Shown: positions 1 through 9,114, numbered from the stretch's first letter. The stretch: DNA of 36,320 nt from Antarcticimicrobium sp. (GCF_029212575.1 NZ_JARGPK010000038.1:1-36320), one strand, 5' to 3'. A program made the numbers and translations. Notes: a model not told the origin generated them from the letters alone.

Positions 1-1053
1 AGCGCAGGTGACATCGCCACCGGCCCCGCCCCGGCCGCCGTCACGCCGGAGGCCAAGGCAGAGCCCGCAGCTGCGTCGCCCGCAACGGCGGCAAAGGTCG
101 CCCCGCCCGCACCCACAGCCGGCGGCACCCGCATCTTCGCCTCGCCGCTGGCGCGCCGGATCGCCGCCGACAAGGGGCTGGACCTGGGCCAGATCAGCGG
201 CACCGGCCCGCATGGGCGGATCGTCAAGGCGGACGTCGAGGGCGCCAGTGCCGCGCCGAAACCCGCCGCCGCGCCCGCGAGTGCCCCTGCCGCGCAAGCC
301 GCCGCCCCGGCGATGGCTGCCGGCCCCTCGGCCGATGCGGTGGCGCGGATGTACGAGGGTCGCGACTACGAAGAGGTCAAGCTCGACGGGATGCGCAAGA
401 CCATCGCCGCGCGGCTGACCGAGGCGAAACAGTCGATCCCGCATTTCTATCTGCGCCGGGACATCAAGCTCGACGCGCTGCTGAAGTTCCGCGCCGACCT
501 GAACAAGCAGCTCGAAGGGCGCGGCGTGAAGCTCAGCGTCAACGACTTCATCATCAAGGCCTGCGCGCTGGCGCTGCAATCGGTGCCCGACGCCAATTCC
601 GTCTGGGCCGGCGACCGGATGCTGAAGCTGAAACCCTCGGACGTGGCGGTTGCCGTGGCGATCGAGGGCGGGCTGTTCACGCCGGTGCTGAAGGATGCCG
701 AGATGAAATCGCTCTCGGCGCTGTCGGCGGAGATGAAGGATCTGGCCACCCGCGCCCGCGACCGCAAGCTGGCGCCGCATGAATACCAGGGCGGCTCCTT
801 TGCGATCTCCAACCTCGGGATGTTCGGGATCGACAATTTCGACGCGGTGATCAACCCGCCGCATGGTGCGATCCTCGCGGTCGGTGCCGGCGTGAAGAAA
901 CCCGTGGTCGGCAAGGATGGCGAATTGACGGTGGCCACCGTGATGAGCGTGACGCTCAGCGTCGATCACCGGGTCATCGACGGCGCGCTTGGGGCCGAGC
1001 TGCTCAAGGCCATCGTCGAGAATCTCGAGAACCCGATGGTGATGCTGGCCTGA
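1..1053 (+). CDS. pdhC: Pyruvate dehydrogenase E2, dihydrolipoamide acetyltransferase (5' truncated)
   Basis: The gene runs in from the left edge, and 350 residues plus the stop are visible. E2 transfers the acetyl group from its lipoyl arm to CoA in the pyruvate dehydrogenase complex core. The visible part begins in an Ala/Pro-rich linker. It is followed by a peripheral subunit-binding domain (about residues 43-80 of the visible part, with ASPLARRIA and GTGPHGRI), a second Ala/Pro linker, and the catalytic domain from about residue 120. The active-site motif DHRVIDG is at visible residues 322-328. The N-terminal lipoyl domain lies outside the window. Linker style and catalytic domain fit pyruvate dehydrogenase better than the 2-oxoglutarate enzyme. 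A terminator follows 25 bases after the stop. Confidence 0.95.
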   Translation, partial: SAGDIATGPAPAAVTPEAKAEPAAASPATAAKVAPPAPTAGGTRIFASPLARRIAADKGLDLGQISGTGPHGRIVKADVEGASAAPKPAAAPASAPAAQAAAPAMAAGPSADAVARMYEGRDYEEVKLDGMRKTIAARLTEAKQSIPHFYLRRDIKLDALLKFRADLNKQLEGRGVKLSVNDFIIKACALALQSVPDANSVWAGDRMLKLKPSDVAVAVAIEGGLFTPVLKDAEMKSLSALSAEMKDLATRARDRKLAPHEYQGGSFAISNLGMFGIDNFDAVINPPHGAILAVGAGVKKPVVGKDGELTVATVMSVTLSVDHRVIDGALGAELLKAIVENLENPMVMLA

Positions 1054-1078
1054 TCCGCCCGCGACACCGTAGCAAACA

Positions 1079-1108
1079 GGCGCCGGTTCTCGTGACCGGC
1101 GCCTTTTT
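1079..1108 (+). terminator. Rho-independent terminator after pdhC
   Basis: A perfect 9-bp stem (GGCGCCGGT / ACCGGCGCC) closes a 7-base loop and is followed directly by five T. It lies 25 bases downstream of the E2 stop codon. Confidence 0.9.
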
Positions 1109-1252
1109 CATGCGCCGGTCACGCCGCGCCGCCCCCGCGCCACCGATGGGGAATCGCGCCCGCTTGCCGCCCCCCATGACGTGCATCAAGGTCTGCTGCA
1201 TCGCAGCACGTTATGCTCATGGCAATCAGGGAATTTTCGAAAGGAACACGAC

Positions 1253-1588
1253 ATGAGCTGGACCGACAAACTGAACGAAGCGCAGGGCGGCATGGAAGGG
1301 TTCGGCGCAGCGCAGGCCGCGACCGCCGAGGGATTCGGCGCCCTGCACGTAGCCTCGACCACCGCAGGCGAGATCAGCGCCAAGCACAAGGAATTGATGG
1401 CGCTGGCGCTTGGCATCGCCAAGCAATGCGTCGATTGCATCGCCTTTCACGTCAAGGCCTCGGTCGAGGCCGGCGCCACCCGCGCGGAGATCGAGGAAAC
1501 CGTCGGCGTCTGCATCCTGATGGGGGGTGGGCCGTCCTACATGTACGGGGTCAAGGCGCTGGCAGCCTACGACGAGTTCACCGCCTGA
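1253..1588 (+). CDS. AhpD-like / carboxymuconolactone decarboxylase family protein
   Basis: This is a 111-residue alpha-helical protein of the AhpD/CMD fold. Residues 59-66 carry CVDCIAFH, the CxxC plus downstream His signature of the AhpD-type redox-active members (C59, C62, H66), and the Glu at residue 47 (KHKELMALA) also fits the family. Such proteins usually act as small thiol peroxidase partners or as gamma-carboxymuconolactone decarboxylases; the CxxC favours a redox role here. The ATG at 1253 was chosen because AAGGA lies 9-13 bases upstream and the family alignment begins near there; longer upstream extensions are not supported. It stands alone between pdhC and cysE, which converges on it. 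Confidence 0.85.
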   Translation: MSWTDKLNEAQGGMEGFGAAQAATAEGFGALHVASTTAGEISAKHKELMALALGIAKQCVDCIAFHVKASVEAGATRAEIEETVGVCILMGGGPSYMYGVKALAAYDEFTA

Positions 1589-1614
1589 GCGGTCCCGTCC
1601 AAGAGAACGAAATC

Positions 1615-1642
1615 GGGGCGCCGTTGGCGCCCCTGTTCTCTC
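1615..1642. terminator. Bidirectional terminator between the AhpD-like gene and cysE
   Basis: A perfect 8-bp stem GGGGCGCC / GGCGCCCC with a 3-base GTT loop is followed by TGTTCTCTCT on the plus strand and GATTTCGTT on the minus strand. It sits between the convergent stop codons at 1588 and 1663, so it can serve both genes. Confidence 0.7.
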
Positions 1643-1662
1643 TGGCCCGGGAAGGTCCGCGT

Positions 1663-2481
1663 TCAGTCGTTGCAGAGACAGCCGGTCAGGTTCTGATCCA
1701 TGCTCACCGAAGGCTGGTCGCACCCGGCCTCGCCCACGATCCTGGCCGGCACGCCCGCCACGGTCTTGCACGGCGGCACGTCGATCAGGACCACGGAACC
1801 GGCGGCAATGCGGCTGCAATGGCCGATGCGGATATTGCCCAGCACCTTGGCCCCGGCGCCGATCAGCACGCCATCCTCGATCTTGGGGTGGCGGTCCTCT
1901 TCTTCCTTGCCGGTGCCGCCAAGGGTCACCGAATGCAGCATCGAGACATTGTCGCCCACCACGGCGGTTTCGCCGATCACGATGGAATGGGCATGGTCGA
2001 TCATGATCCCCTTGCCGATCTTTGCGGCCGGGTGAATGTCGACACCAAAGATCTCCGACACCCGCATCTGGAAGAAATAGGCCAGATCGTGCTGGCCCTT
2101 GTTCCACAGCCAATGGGCGATGCGATAGGCCTGCATCGCCTGGTAGCCCTTGAAATAGAGCACCGGCTGCACCAGCCGGTGGCAGGCAGGATCACGCTCA
2201 TAGACCGCCATCAGGTCGGCGCGGGCCGCCTCGATCAGCGCGGGGGTTTCCGAATAGGCCTGATCGACGATCTCGCGCAGCACCACCATCGACATCTCGT
2301 TCGAACTCAGCTTGGCGGCAATCCGGTAGGACAGCGCCTTGTTCAGCGTCGGGTGATGCAGGATGCAGGCATGCACCAGTCCGCCCATCAGCGGCGCGTC
2401 CTGGACGATGTCCTGCGCCTCGGAGCGGATCCGGTCCCAGACCGGATCGACGGGAGAGATTTTCTTGCGCGGTTCCAGCAT
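1663..2481 (-). CDS. cysE: Serine O-acetyltransferase
   Basis: The protein has 272 residues, the usual CysE length. It makes O-acetylserine from serine and acetyl-CoA, the first step of cysteine synthesis. The N-terminal half is the helical CysE domain and the C-terminal half (about 145-245) is a left-handed parallel beta helix of hexapeptide repeats. The catalytic pair is visible as D148 (in GVDIHP) and H163 (in MIDHAHS), five residues offset from the E. coli D143/H158 pair. The start at 2481 follows AAAGGA at good spacing; a longer in-frame extension upstream runs antisense through the neighbouring gene and is rejected. The C-terminus is Cys-rich (CLCND). The gene is divergent from the DksA-like gene across 84 bp. 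Confidence 0.95.
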   Translation of the reverse strand: MLEPRKKISPVDPVWDRIRSEAQDIVQDAPLMGGLVHACILHHPTLNKALSYRIAAKLSSNEMSMVVLREIVDQAYSETPALIEAARADLMAVYERDPACHRLVQPVLYFKGYQAMQAYRIAHWLWNKGQHDLAYFFQMRVSEIFGVDIHPAAKIGKGIMIDHAHSIVIGETAVVGDNVSMLHSVTLGGTGKEEEDRHPKIEDGVLIGAGAKVLGNIRIGHCSRIAAGSVVLIDVPPCKTVAGVPARIVGEAGCDQPSVSMDQNLTGCLCND

Positions 2482-2565
2482 GGCAAAATGTCCTTTCCTG
2501 CCCCTAGAATGGCATCTAGGCGAAAAAACACCAAACGCAAACCCGTGATGACAGCGATGTGAGAT

Positions 2566-2904
2566 ATGAATGAGACCGACATCACCCGCTTCGCCGCGCA
2601 AATCTGCGCGCGGCTGGAGGAGATCGAACAGGAAAACCGGCTTGGCCGCGACGGTCAGGCGGTGGTCGAGCTGGACCAGCAATCGGTCGGCCGGCTGAGC
2701 CGCATGGACGCGCTGCAGAACCAGGCAATGGCCAAGGCGCAGCAGGTCCGCCGCGACGGTGAGGCCCGGGGGTTGCGCGCCGCGCTGGCACGGATCGACG
2801 CGGGCGAATTCGGCTATTGCGAGGAGTGCGGCGAGACGATCGCGTCCAGGCGGCTGGAGCTGAACCCCGCCGTCACCCGTTGCATCGGCTGCGCCTCGGG
2901 CTGA
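2566..2904 (+). CDS. DksA/TraR-family C4 zinc-finger protein
   Basis: This 112-residue protein has a helical, charged N-terminal two thirds and a C-terminal C4 zinc finger: C85, C88 (YCEECGE) and C106, C109 (CIGC), the DksA/TraR signature. DksA proteins enter the RNA polymerase secondary channel. This member is shorter than classical DksA (about 150 residues), so it resembles the small TraR/DksA2-like proteins and I do not assign the symbol. The ribosome-binding site is weak (GTGAGAT before the ATG). Its last 32 bp overlap tail-to-tail with the last gene of the GTA transcription unit, which is unusual and could couple the two by antisense transcription. Confidence 0.85.
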   Translation: MNETDITRFAAQICARLEEIEQENRLGRDGQAVVELDQQSVGRLSRMDALQNQAMAKAQQVRRDGEARGLRAALARIDAGEFGYCEECGETIASRRLELNPAVTRCIGCASG

Positions 2905-3181
2905 CGCCCAGCGCGTCCAGCGCCTGCAGAACCATGACGAAACACCGGCGATAGGCGGGGTCGTCGAAATCCGGTTCATCCGCCATCGGATAGTGCCGCG
3001 CCGCCGCCATCAACGATCCGTTGCCCCAGCGCGGATGCAGCCGGGCGTGGCGCAGCCGGAACCGGTCCGCCGCCTCGGCCTCGCACAGCATCCGCCGACA
3101 GAGCGCCGCGCGCGCCCCTGGCTGCGCGGCAAGAAGCGCCCGGGCGGCACAGCTGACATCCCCGTGCAGCACCGGCCGCAT
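2873..3181 (-). CDS. Conserved hypothetical protein at the 3' end of the GTA operon
   Basis: A 102-residue protein whose ATG lies five bases after the stop of GTA gene 15, so it is almost certainly co-transcribed. It is mostly helical, rich in Arg and Ala, with Trp and His residues near the middle (LHPRWGNGS), an acidic DEPDFDDPAY stretch and a basic C-terminus. No catalytic motif is visible. From memory, small proteins of this kind sit just after the GTA tail gene in other Rhodobacteraceae; function unknown. The 3' end overlaps the convergent DksA-like gene by 32 bp. Longer in-frame starts upstream would overlap gene 15 extensively and are rejected. Confidence 0.75.
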   Translation of the reverse strand: MRPVLHGDVSCAARALLAAQPGARAALCRRMLCEAEAADRFRLRHARLHPRWGNGSLMAAARHYPMADEPDFDDPAYRRCFVMVLQALDALGVSPRRSRCNG

Positions 3182-3186
3182 CGGGA

Positions 3187-6100
3187 TTACACCGGCAGGT
3201 CGATCCGGGCGAACAGGCCCGGCCCGTAGCGTGCCGAAACCTGTGCCACCTCCAGCCGCGCCGGCAGGGAAACCCCGTCGGCGGCCTGCGCCGCCGCCCC
3301 ATAGCTCCAATGTGGCGCGCTGACGGTCTCCTCGCGCAGCAGGGTCTCCCCCTGCATCACCCGCAGCAGATAGGCTTCGCGCTCTTCCCCCAGCGGCACC
3401 TCGTCCAGCGTCCAGTCGCTGCCGTCCACCATCCGCGTGCGCCGGATCCAGTCGGCGGAATAGGCGCCCGTCGCATCGCGTGCCACCTTGAGGTGACAGG
3501 GCGCAAAGGGGCGCAGCCCGTTGCCGTCGAACGCCTCGATCAGGTGCTGGTAGGACGGGTCGTCATAGCCCCGCCGCGCCGATCCGATCCGATAGTGCCG
3601 CGCCACACGCCGCTGCGCCGGGGTCAGGTCTATCTGCGCAGGCCGCCCGTCCAGCAGCACGACCCACGATCCCGCCGGCCAAACCTCGGGCATCAGCCCG
3701 TCGCTGCCCGCCTGCCCGCGCAACCGCCCGGTCAGCAGATAGGTATCGGCCGCCACCAGTTCGGCTCCGCGAAACTGGAACAACTCCCAATTGCCGCCGG
3801 TCCCGTCGCCAATCGCGGCAAGGTTCGCCCCGTTCAGCACCGCCAGCGCATCGCGGCTTTCCAACCCGTCGTTCAGGAGTTTGACCTGCAGCGGCGCGCC
3901 CTCGTCCCAGAACCCGGGTCGCGCCGCCGCCAATGGCGTTTCGGTCATTCCGATGACCGACCGCGCGGCAATGATCTCGTCCAGTTCGTAATTCTCGTCC
4001 GCCGCCGAGGCATAGAGCGCCACCGTCCCCGGCCAGGGGGTCGCGGTCACCGCCAGATGCGGCGCCTGCAGAACCTCGTCCCCGTGGATCAGAGGCAGGT
4101 CCAGGAACAGCGGCAGCACCGGCACCGGAGTGGCAAACGCGCGCGCCGAAGGCAGCCCGCCCACCGGCTCCGACGGGGTATAGACCGCCGGTTCGATCCG
4201 CACCGCCTCGATCAATTGCGCCTGCGCCAGGTCCACCCGGTCGATCCGGTAAAGCCCCGCAGTCTCACCCCCCTGCGCCGGAAGCTGGACCACATCGCCC
4301 GCGCCCAGCGCCATGCGCGACGGCGGCAGGGACAGCCGCGCGCTTTCCCGGGCCACCCGCGCCTCGGTCAGCCAGCGTTCGGCCACCGCGCGCCCCTCGT
4401 CCCGGGTCATCGCCAATGGCAGATCGGTCACCGCCACCGCATGAGTGGCATCATCGGCCAGCACTGCCTGTTCGGCGGTCACGTCGTGATCCCCGCCCCA
4501 TTCAACGAACCGCACCTGTACCCGCCCGGCCAGTTCGGCCTCGGGCTCGCGCGCCTGTTCGATCAGCCCCTCGATCTCTTCGCTCTCGGCCAGGGCGGCG
4601 CGATCCAGCGCCACCTCGCCAAGACCGTCACGCGGGAGGAATCGCAGCAGCCCGTCGCGCTCCACCGAGTCCACCGCGTAACGCAGCATCAGCGGCTGCA
4701 GTGCCGCGCGCACATCGTCGATCCGGTCGATGCGAAACCCGCGCAGGATATCATGCACCCGATCGGTATCGATATCGTGCAGCCCGGCACGCGCGCAAAG
4801 CTCCTCGATCACCGAGTTCAGCCGGCGTGCGCCCATGCGCCCGTTCAGCCAGTGCCCGCGCAGATAGTTGTCGCCGTCGCTCCACAGGTCGGTGCGATTG
4901 GGGAAACTCGGGAACGGGCGCGCGTCCCAAGCCCAGACATAGGCGTTCGCCAGATCCAGCATCGGCGCGCCATAGACCTCGGACAGCGGGTTGTTCCCGT
5001 CCTTGTCCCAATGGCCGAGTTGGGCCTGCAGGTAACACAGCTGGATCAGGTCGTCGCGTCGGCCATTGGAATACCTCGGCAGCGTCGATTCCGAGGATTT
5101 CGGATCGAGGAACTTGTTCGGCTGGTTGGTGCCCTTGTCGATCGCGGCGCAGCCCAGTTCGGTGAACCAGATCGGCTTCATCCCCGGCTCCCACGCCGTG
5201 GCCGTGGCCTGCCGCACCCCGCCGATCCGCTCGTGATGATCGTTGCCCCACCAGCCGCGCAGATCCTTGTAGCGCCAGACCCAGGGTTCCGCGTGATCCC
5301 CATCACTGATCGGCGTGCGGATCTGCGCCGCCTCGGCCTGGGGCGAATGATAATACCAGTCGAACCCCTCGCCGCCTTCGACATTGGCGTCGAGATAGGC
5401 GGGGTCATAAATGCTCTCCCACCCGGCCTGCGCATCCAGATGATCCGCGCCCTCGCGCCAATCCGACAGCGGCATGTAATTGTCGATACCGACGAAATCG
5501 ATCTCCGCATCGGCCCAGAGCGGATCGAGGTGGAAATAGCGGTCGCCGCTGCCGTCTTGCGGCATGTAACCGAAATACTCCGACCAGTCGGCGGCATAGC
5601 CCAGTTTGACCTCAGGCCCCAGAATGCTGCGCACCTCGCCCGCCAGATCGCGCAGCGCCTGCACCACGGGAAAGCCCGTCGCGCCCCGGATCTGGGTCAG
5701 CCCGCGCAGTTCGGATCCGATGCAAAAGGCGTCCACGCCTCCCGCCGAAGCGCAAAGCGCCGCGTAATGCAGGATGAACCGCCGCAGGCCCCACTCCTCC
5801 GGGCCGGAGTAGGTGACCGCGCCGTCCCCCGCCGAAAAATCCGCCGCCGTGGCGGAGCCCATGAAACCCGCCACCTCTGCATCCGCCGCGGCGGAGCCGT
5901 CCGGGCTGCCCTCCACGCCGGGGGCGAGCGACAGGGTGATCCGCCCGCGCCAGGGCAGGTGCGGCTGATCTTCCGCCCCGATCCAGGGATCGGGCAACCC
6001 GTTTCCCGCGAGCTGGTCCATCAGGATGAAGGGATAGAACATCACCCGTTTCCCGGCGGCGCGCATGTGCCGGATCGCCTCGACCACCGCGGTATCCGCC

Positions 6101-7116
6101 GGTGTTCCGCCATAGATCGGACGATCGTCCACCAGCACGATCTGCCCGGCCGCGTCCCGCGTCAGCCCCGCGACCTGCCAGGGCATCCCCTCGCCCTCGG
6201 CCTCCTTCTGCTCGACCTTGGGCACCAACCGACATTCACCGCAGCGCAGATCGCCGCCGAACCACGACACCACCAGCGATACCGCCTCGCAGGATGGCAA
6301 CTCCTCGGACAACTGCTCGAAGGCACGCGGGAAATCCGCCAGCCCCGAGGGCGTGCTCAGGTTCGCCGCCCGGCGGCTGCCGGGCCCGTCATTGTAATAG
6401 ACCGGCGAGGTTGCCAACGCGTATTCCCCCGTCCCTGGGATCAGGGCCACCCCGCGCACCAGTTGCGCCGGGTCATGATCATATCCCCCGGCCCCCGGCT
6501 GTTCGGCCCGCAGCACCTCGAAGGACAGCTGCGGCACCCGGTTGCCGAAGGGCGACAGGTCCACATCCTCCAGCACCACGTAGGCGGTGCCGCGATAGGC
6601 CGGAACCATGCCCGCACCCTCGATTGCCTCGATCAACGGATCGGGCAGTTGATCCGCGCTGCCGGGATAGACCCGCATGTTCAGATCGGCGCGCGACACC
6701 TCCTCACCATCCGCCCAGACCCGCCCGACGCTGAGGATCTCGCCCTCGCAGAGCGCCACCGCCAGCGACACCGAATAGCTGTATTCGGTCACCCTGCGCG
6801 AAGGCGCGGCCCCCTTGCCGCCGCGCGTGGTCCTGGTCTCCTGGAAGTCCGAGGCCCAGATCACCTGTCCGCCCACCCGCATCCGGCCATAGACCTGCGC
6901 GATCGGCTCGCCCTCGCCCGCTTGCATCAGGCGAAACCGGTCAACCTTCCCGGTCTCCACCGGGTCGGCCCCCAGCCCCAACAGGCGCTGGTCGATCAGC
7001 CGACCCATCGTCGCCCCGACGGCCCGGCCGACGACGACCGAGGACAGCCCCGCCAGCGTGCCGCCCACCGAGCCGCCGATCGCCGCCCCCGCCGCCGAGA
7101 GAAGTATCGTCGCCAT
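3187..7116 (-). CDS. GTA gp15, tail-tip / host-specificity protein (megatron)
   Basis: A 1309-residue protein, the largest in the GTA cluster. It forms the tip of the tail that contacts the recipient cell. The N-terminus is an Ala/Gly-rich hydrophobic stretch (about residues 4-35). A GTA TIM-barrel-like glycosidase-type domain spans roughly residues 430-720, with acidic motifs such as IGSELRGL near 465 and FTELGC near 650. After it come beta-rich phage tail tip domains up to the C-terminus. The ATG overlaps the gene 14 stop by one base (TGATG), which indicates translational coupling. The frame is intact from end to end. An antisense open frame of almost the same length on the plus strand is a GC-bias shadow. 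Confidence 0.95.
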   Translation of the reverse strand: MATILLSAAGAAIGGSVGGTLAGLSSVVVGRAVGATMGRLIDQRLLGLGADPVETGKVDRFRLMQAGEGEPIAQVYGRMRVGGQVIWASDFQETRTTRGGKGAAPSRRVTEYSYSVSLAVALCEGEILSVGRVWADGEEVSRADLNMRVYPGSADQLPDPLIEAIEGAGMVPAYRGTAYVVLEDVDLSPFGNRVPQLSFEVLRAEQPGAGGYDHDPAQLVRGVALIPGTGEYALATSPVYYNDGPGSRRAANLSTPSGLADFPRAFEQLSEELPSCEAVSLVVSWFGGDLRCGECRLVPKVEQKEAEGEGMPWQVAGLTRDAAGQIVLVDDRPIYGGTPADTAVVEAIRHMRAAGKRVMFYPFILMDQLAGNGLPDPWIGAEDQPHLPWRGRITLSLAPGVEGSPDGSAAADAEVAGFMGSATAADFSAGDGAVTYSGPEEWGLRRFILHYAALCASAGGVDAFCIGSELRGLTQIRGATGFPVVQALRDLAGEVRSILGPEVKLGYAADWSEYFGYMPQDGSGDRYFHLDPLWADAEIDFVGIDNYMPLSDWREGADHLDAQAGWESIYDPAYLDANVEGGEGFDWYYHSPQAEAAQIRTPISDGDHAEPWVWRYKDLRGWWGNDHHERIGGVRQATATAWEPGMKPIWFTELGCAAIDKGTNQPNKFLDPKSSESTLPRYSNGRRDDLIQLCYLQAQLGHWDKDGNNPLSEVYGAPMLDLANAYVWAWDARPFPSFPNRTDLWSDGDNYLRGHWLNGRMGARRLNSVIEELCARAGLHDIDTDRVHDILRGFRIDRIDDVRAALQPLMLRYAVDSVERDGLLRFLPRDGLGEVALDRAALAESEEIEGLIEQAREPEAELAGRVQVRFVEWGGDHDVTAEQAVLADDATHAVAVTDLPLAMTRDEGRAVAERWLTEARVARESARLSLPPSRMALGAGDVVQLPAQGGETAGLYRIDRVDLAQAQLIEAVRIEPAVYTPSEPVGGLPSARAFATPVPVLPLFLDLPLIHGDEVLQAPHLAVTATPWPGTVALYASAADENYELDEIIAARSVIGMTETPLAAARPGFWDEGAPLQVKLLNDGLESRDALAVLNGANLAAIGDGTGGNWELFQFRGAELVAADTYLLTGRLRGQAGSDGLMPEVWPAGSWVVLLDGRPAQIDLTPAQRRVARHYRIGSARRGYDDPSYQHLIEAFDGNGLRPFAPCHLKVARDATGAYSADWIRRTRMVDGSDWTLDEVPLGEEREAYLLRVMQGETLLREETVSAPHWSYGAAAQAADGVSLPARLEVAQVSARYGPGLFARIDLPV

Positions 7117-7571
7117 CAGCGCTCCCTCCTTGGAAATTCGAACCGCGCCACCACCCGCCGAGCCCAGGGCGCGCTCAGCGGGCTTTCGATCACCCCGCGC
7201 CCGGCATAGGCATGCACAAAGGTCGGCATCGCGCCGACCTCGGCCAGGATGCCCAGGTGTTTCGCGACGGCACCCGCCCGCATCCGGAACAGGACCACGT
7301 CACCGGGTTCCGGCGTCCGTTGTTTTTGCACCAGGTACATCCGCGCCGCCTGCCACAACCGTTCCTCCCCCTGCGGTTCGGACCAGTCCATTGTATAGGC
7401 CGGTACCCGCGCGGGTTCCGCGCCGCGCAATTCGCGCCAGACCCCGCGCACCAGCCCGAGGCAATCGGCCCCCGCCCCGCGCCTTGACGCCTGGTGGCGA
7501 TAGGGAGTGCCAAGCCAGCCGCGCGCCGCCGCCACGACCTCCGGACGCCCTTGGATTACAACACCATTCAC
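7116..7571 (-). CDS. GTA gp14, NlpC/P60 tail peptidase
   Basis: This cell-wall peptidase is about 151 residues long. The catalytic Cys is C37 in AGADCLGL, and the His is H105 in AKHLGIL, with H120 further on; this is the Cys-His arrangement of the NlpC/P60 fold. In the RcGTA particle the protein sits in the tail and is thought to open peptidoglycan for DNA delivery. I chose the GTG start at 7571 because it overlaps the gene 13 stop as GTGA, the junction style used throughout this operon. A longer version starting at 7625 would overlap gene 13 by 58 bp and adds no family sequence. Confidence 0.9.
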   Translation of the reverse strand: MNGVVIQGRPEVVAAARGWLGTPYRHQASRRGAGADCLGLVRGVWRELRGAEPARVPAYTMDWSEPQGEERLWQAARMYLVQKQRTPEPGDVVLFRMRAGAVAKHLGILAEVGAMPTFVHAYAGRGVIESPLSAPWARRVVARFEFPRRER

Positions 7572-8470
7572 CGCAGGCTGCCCCCGGTGTTGGGGCTGGT
7601 CGATTTCGGCACTGAAACCACCCAATCCTCGCCCGGAATATCCGGAAACCCCTGGAAATTCCGCAGGTTGTTGAACTTCAATCGGCAGGTCTCCATCCGC
7701 TTGTCACAGCCGGCCTCAAGCCGCAGCAGGTCGCCCGGCGCAATCTTTGCCCGCAGCGGCTCCCACAGAGCGATCTCGCGCCCCTCCGCATCGGTCTCGT
7801 CGCGCTTGATCCCCCCCCAGAGCCCCGCCGCAGCGCCGCTCAGAACCTCCAGCCGCCCGCGTGCGAACCAGCCCGGCTCGAACCCGGACAGGTCGTTCCA
7901 GCGAAACACTCGCGCGCCCTCCACGCCCTCCACCGCGCGCTCCTCCGCATAGCCCGGCGTGGTCAGGTCGAACCGGCAGCCCCCGTCGCCCAGCACGGCG
8001 GTGCAGGCGGTCTGATAGATCCGCCCCAGCGGCCGGTTCAACGCCTGCGTCAGCCCGCGCAGATCGGCATGAAAGGCCCCGCCACCGCGCCGGATCTCGC
8101 CCAGCGTGCCGCGAAACTGCAACCAACGCACGCTGACATCGGCCCAGTTCACCAGCCAGGCCCGCACCTCGGCCCCGTCGAACCGGCCGGCCTCGATCTC
8201 CTCGTCCCGCAACCCCGCATCGCTCAGCGCGCCGATCGCCTCGGTATTGTCCACCGCCAGCCCGGTCGCCTGCTGCACCGCCTGCGCCGACAGCCCTGTC
8301 TCGGCCCGAAAGGTGATGCCGTCGAACGTCAGCGTCCGGTCATGGTCGGTGAAGCCCATTTGCACCCCGTCGCTCCGGGTCAGCGCCAAGCACCGGCACA
8401 GCGTCGTCACGCCGCTCTCCACATGGGCACGGAACGCCTCGCTCATGCCGCCAGTTACGCCCGCGCTCAT
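7568..8470 (-). CDS. GTA gp13, tail hub protein (DUF2163 / BR0599)
   Basis: The protein has 300 residues, with an N-terminal DUF2163 domain and a C-terminal phage BR0599-type domain. Cysteines lie at 25, 27, 156, 165, 255 and 262. The last four (ACTAVLGDGGC and GCDKRMETC) are spaced like a metal site, which agrees with the iron-sulfur cluster described for the RcGTA hub. The C-terminal NFQGFPDIPGEDW motif is typical of the family. The ATG overlaps the gene 12 stop as ATGA, and its own stop overlaps gene 14 as GTGA. Confidence 0.93.
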   Translation of the reverse strand: MSAGVTGGMSEAFRAHVESGVTTLCRCLALTRSDGVQMGFTDHDRTLTFDGITFRAETGLSAQAVQQATGLAVDNTEAIGALSDAGLRDEEIEAGRFDGAEVRAWLVNWADVSVRWLQFRGTLGEIRRGGGAFHADLRGLTQALNRPLGRIYQTACTAVLGDGGCRFDLTTPGYAEERAVEGVEGARVFRWNDLSGFEPGWFARGRLEVLSGAAAGLWGGIKRDETDAEGREIALWEPLRAKIAPGDLLRLEAGCDKRMETCRLKFNNLRNFQGFPDIPGEDWVVSVPKSTSPNTGGSLR

Positions 8471-9099
8471 ACCCGCACCTCCACCACCGGCACGTTTGGC
8501 ACGTCTCCGGCCTGGAAACTGGCGACGCTGGTCTGGATGCCATCGGTGTCGAACCGCACCGGCACGTCGAACTCGAACCCGGCCATCACCGCCAGCCCGA
8601 TCCCCGGCGGATGGGAAAATGTGATGAGCCCGGTGCCGGTGTCCACGGTATAGTCGACCGCCTCCTGCAACTCATCCTGCTCCAGCCCGACCCGCACCGT
8701 TCCAGCCACCGGCTTTGCAATCGGGCGGGCATAGCTGTGCGGCCCCGAGCGATAGACCTTGCGCAGTTGAAACACCGTGGTTGCGCCGTCACCCCGCGCG
8801 ATCTCCTGATCGTCAAAGTGGACCTCCGCCCGTGCGCGGCCGGACTTGTAGTCCGACCAATCCTTCCAGCGAAAGCCGAACATCTGCCCCTGCCGCGCCT
8901 CGAAAAAGGCGATCAGCACCTCCACGTCATCCAGCGAGCGCATCCCCAGCCCGGCGTCATAGCGCCGCCGCGCATGCGCCCAGGGCGTGTTGCGCTCCTC
9001 AAACCCGTTGGCCAGTGTGACGATATCCGTCCGCCGCTCCGGCCCGCCCACCGAGCCGAAGCTCAGCGAGGCGGGAAACCGCACCTCGTGAAAATTCAT
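8467..9099 (-). CDS. GTA gp12, distal tail protein (DUF2460)
   Basis: A 210-residue protein of the DUF2460 family, full length. It starts MNFHEVRFP and carries the usual run of features: GGPERRTDIVTLANGFEERN, WAHARRRYDAG and FGFRWKDWSDYKS. In the GTA tail it joins the tube to the hub (distal tail protein). It follows gene 11 after a 15-bp gap with GGAAAGAG upstream of the ATG, and it couples to gene 13 by a 4-bp overlap. Confidence 0.95.
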   Translation of the reverse strand: MNFHEVRFPASLSFGSVGGPERRTDIVTLANGFEERNTPWAHARRRYDAGLGMRSLDDVEVLIAFFEARQGQMFGFRWKDWSDYKSGRARAEVHFDDQEIARGDGATTVFQLRKVYRSGPHSYARPIAKPVAGTVRVGLEQDELQEAVDYTVDTGTGLITFSHPPGIGLAVMAGFEFDVPVRFDTDGIQTSVASFQAGDVPNVPVVEVRV

Positions 9100-9114
9100 C
9101 GCTCTTTCCCCACC

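Noticed and set aside
1213-2562. A 449-codon plus-strand frame through the AhpD-like gene and opposite cysE.
   Set aside because: It covers two recognisable genes in other frames and a terminator; no domain is visible.
3310-7209. A 1299-codon open frame antisense to GTA gene 15.
   Set aside because: Composition is typical of GC-bias antisense frames (His/Arg/Pro/Gln-rich), it has no family features, and the minus-strand protein is a clear gp15.
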